A DNA stretch of 26,375 nt from Chrysochromulina tobinii. Lineage: Eukaryota > Haptophyta > Prymnesiales > Chrysochromulinaceae. The notes beneath the pieces were generated by a model. The model saw only the letters and a program-made list of their open reading frames with translations. It did not search any database and was not told where the DNA came from. The position numbers were made by a program, and so were the translations under genes. Shown here piece after piece: positions 26,365 through 26,375 of this stretch. The first letter of the stretch is position 1; the number at the start of each line of letters is the position of its first letter. Location: positions 1 through 26,375 of the forward strand of contig JWZX01002779.1 of the NCBI GenBank assembly GCA_001275005.1. Reading direction: 5' to 3'.

Positions 26365-26375
26365 CGAGTCCAAGC
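25731..26375 (-). CDS. proline-rich SAM-like domain protein (5' end outside window)
   Basis: The frame is open from the window edge to TAG 25731-25733, 214 visible residues. The true start is beyond 26375; GTG 26195 is internal. The N-terminal part is a polyproline run followed by two PPEPPTS blocks flanking an alternating Ser-His stretch, then an acidic segment (SDGEDADEVSSERRE). A SAM-like helical domain follows: LISLLQQAGISTARASKYSH, RMVRLGYDQVDFVLSLS and IGLSTADAIKMERHV. SAM domains mediate protein or RNA contacts. The C-terminus is Ala/Ser/Gln-rich helix. The partner is unknown. The Pro frame was chosen over the overlapping polyAla frame because it joins the SAM domain without a stop. 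Confidence 0.7.
26211..26282 (-). repeat. duplicated PPEPPTS block with Ser-His hexamers
   Basis: GAGGTCGGAGGCTCGGGCGG is present at 26203-26222 and again at 26252-26271, separated by hexamer units of GAATGT / GAATGG. All repeat lengths keep the SAM-gene frame open. Confidence 0.85.
26292..26362 (-). repeat. GGC/GCC trinucleotide repeat encoding polyproline
   Basis: A nearly pure GGC run on the plus strand, interrupted by GGT and CAG-type variants. In the SAM gene frame it encodes Pro on the minus strand. Confidence 0.95.

Noticed and set aside
26107-26373. Polyalanine frame at the right end
   Set aside because: It comes from the same GCC run in the wrong frame, ends at 26107 without a domain, and the proline frame joins the SAM-like domain.

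Overview
This is nuclear DNA of a eukaryote, most likely a GC-rich unicellular alga. A haptophyte-like or similar flagellated secondary alga fits best, but that is inference. The support is: GT-AG introns whose removal joins protein domains in frame; eukaryote-only families (kinesin-like, MYND, U-box, KATNIP, SEC14/CRAL-TRIO, EF-hand, RS/RE-rich nuclear protein); divergently and convergently packed genes; and many minisatellites. The KATNIP-like gene suggests a ciliated or flagellated cell. I see no rRNA, tRNA, CRISPR, phage or bacterial operon structure.

Layout. 1-2856 (+): two tandem copies of an unrecognised two-exon gene, the first cut by the window edge. 2845-4031: repeat-rich spacer ending in a GATCGATCT array. 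4032-5897 (-): kinesin-like protein with a degenerate nucleotide site. 6137-7607 (-): MYND finger plus seven EAR/EPTP repeats, sharing a 113-bp divergent promoter with 7721-8572 (+), a four-TM U-box protein. 8888-10064 (-): FkbM-type methyltransferase, divergent from 10289-11467 (+), a mitochondrial-type J-protein without zinc finger. 11826-12407 (+): Lys-rich nuclear-type protein. 12596-13270 (-): EF-hand protein. 13708-16308 (-): KATNIP-like protein, four exons. 17110-18414 (-): SEC14-like protein. 18486-21915 (-): sulfatase in six exons that appears to be spliced to a cyclic-nucleotide-binding exon. 22014-24680 (-): polyQ / polyG / RE-rich protein. 25136-25609 (-): small unknown protein. 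25731-26375 (-): proline-rich SAM-like protein cut by the window edge.

The genes do not form a pathway. What unites the window is its introns. Of 14 introns I can place, nine have a direct repeat of about 12-25 nt at both ends that overlaps or abuts a splice site, so one or both splice sites lie in duplicated exon sequence. Several contain 10-30 nt minisatellites built on the word TGATTGCC. Introns of unrelated genes share nearly the same 3' end, CCTCATCAG before the exon, and two share a 24-nt core. This looks like an actively spreading introner-like intron family; a 57-nt stop-free insertion in the polyQ gene may be a newborn member.

Many raw reading frames open at GTG or TTG; starts given here were moved to the first plausible ATG. 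Splice sites come from sequence logic only, without transcript data.
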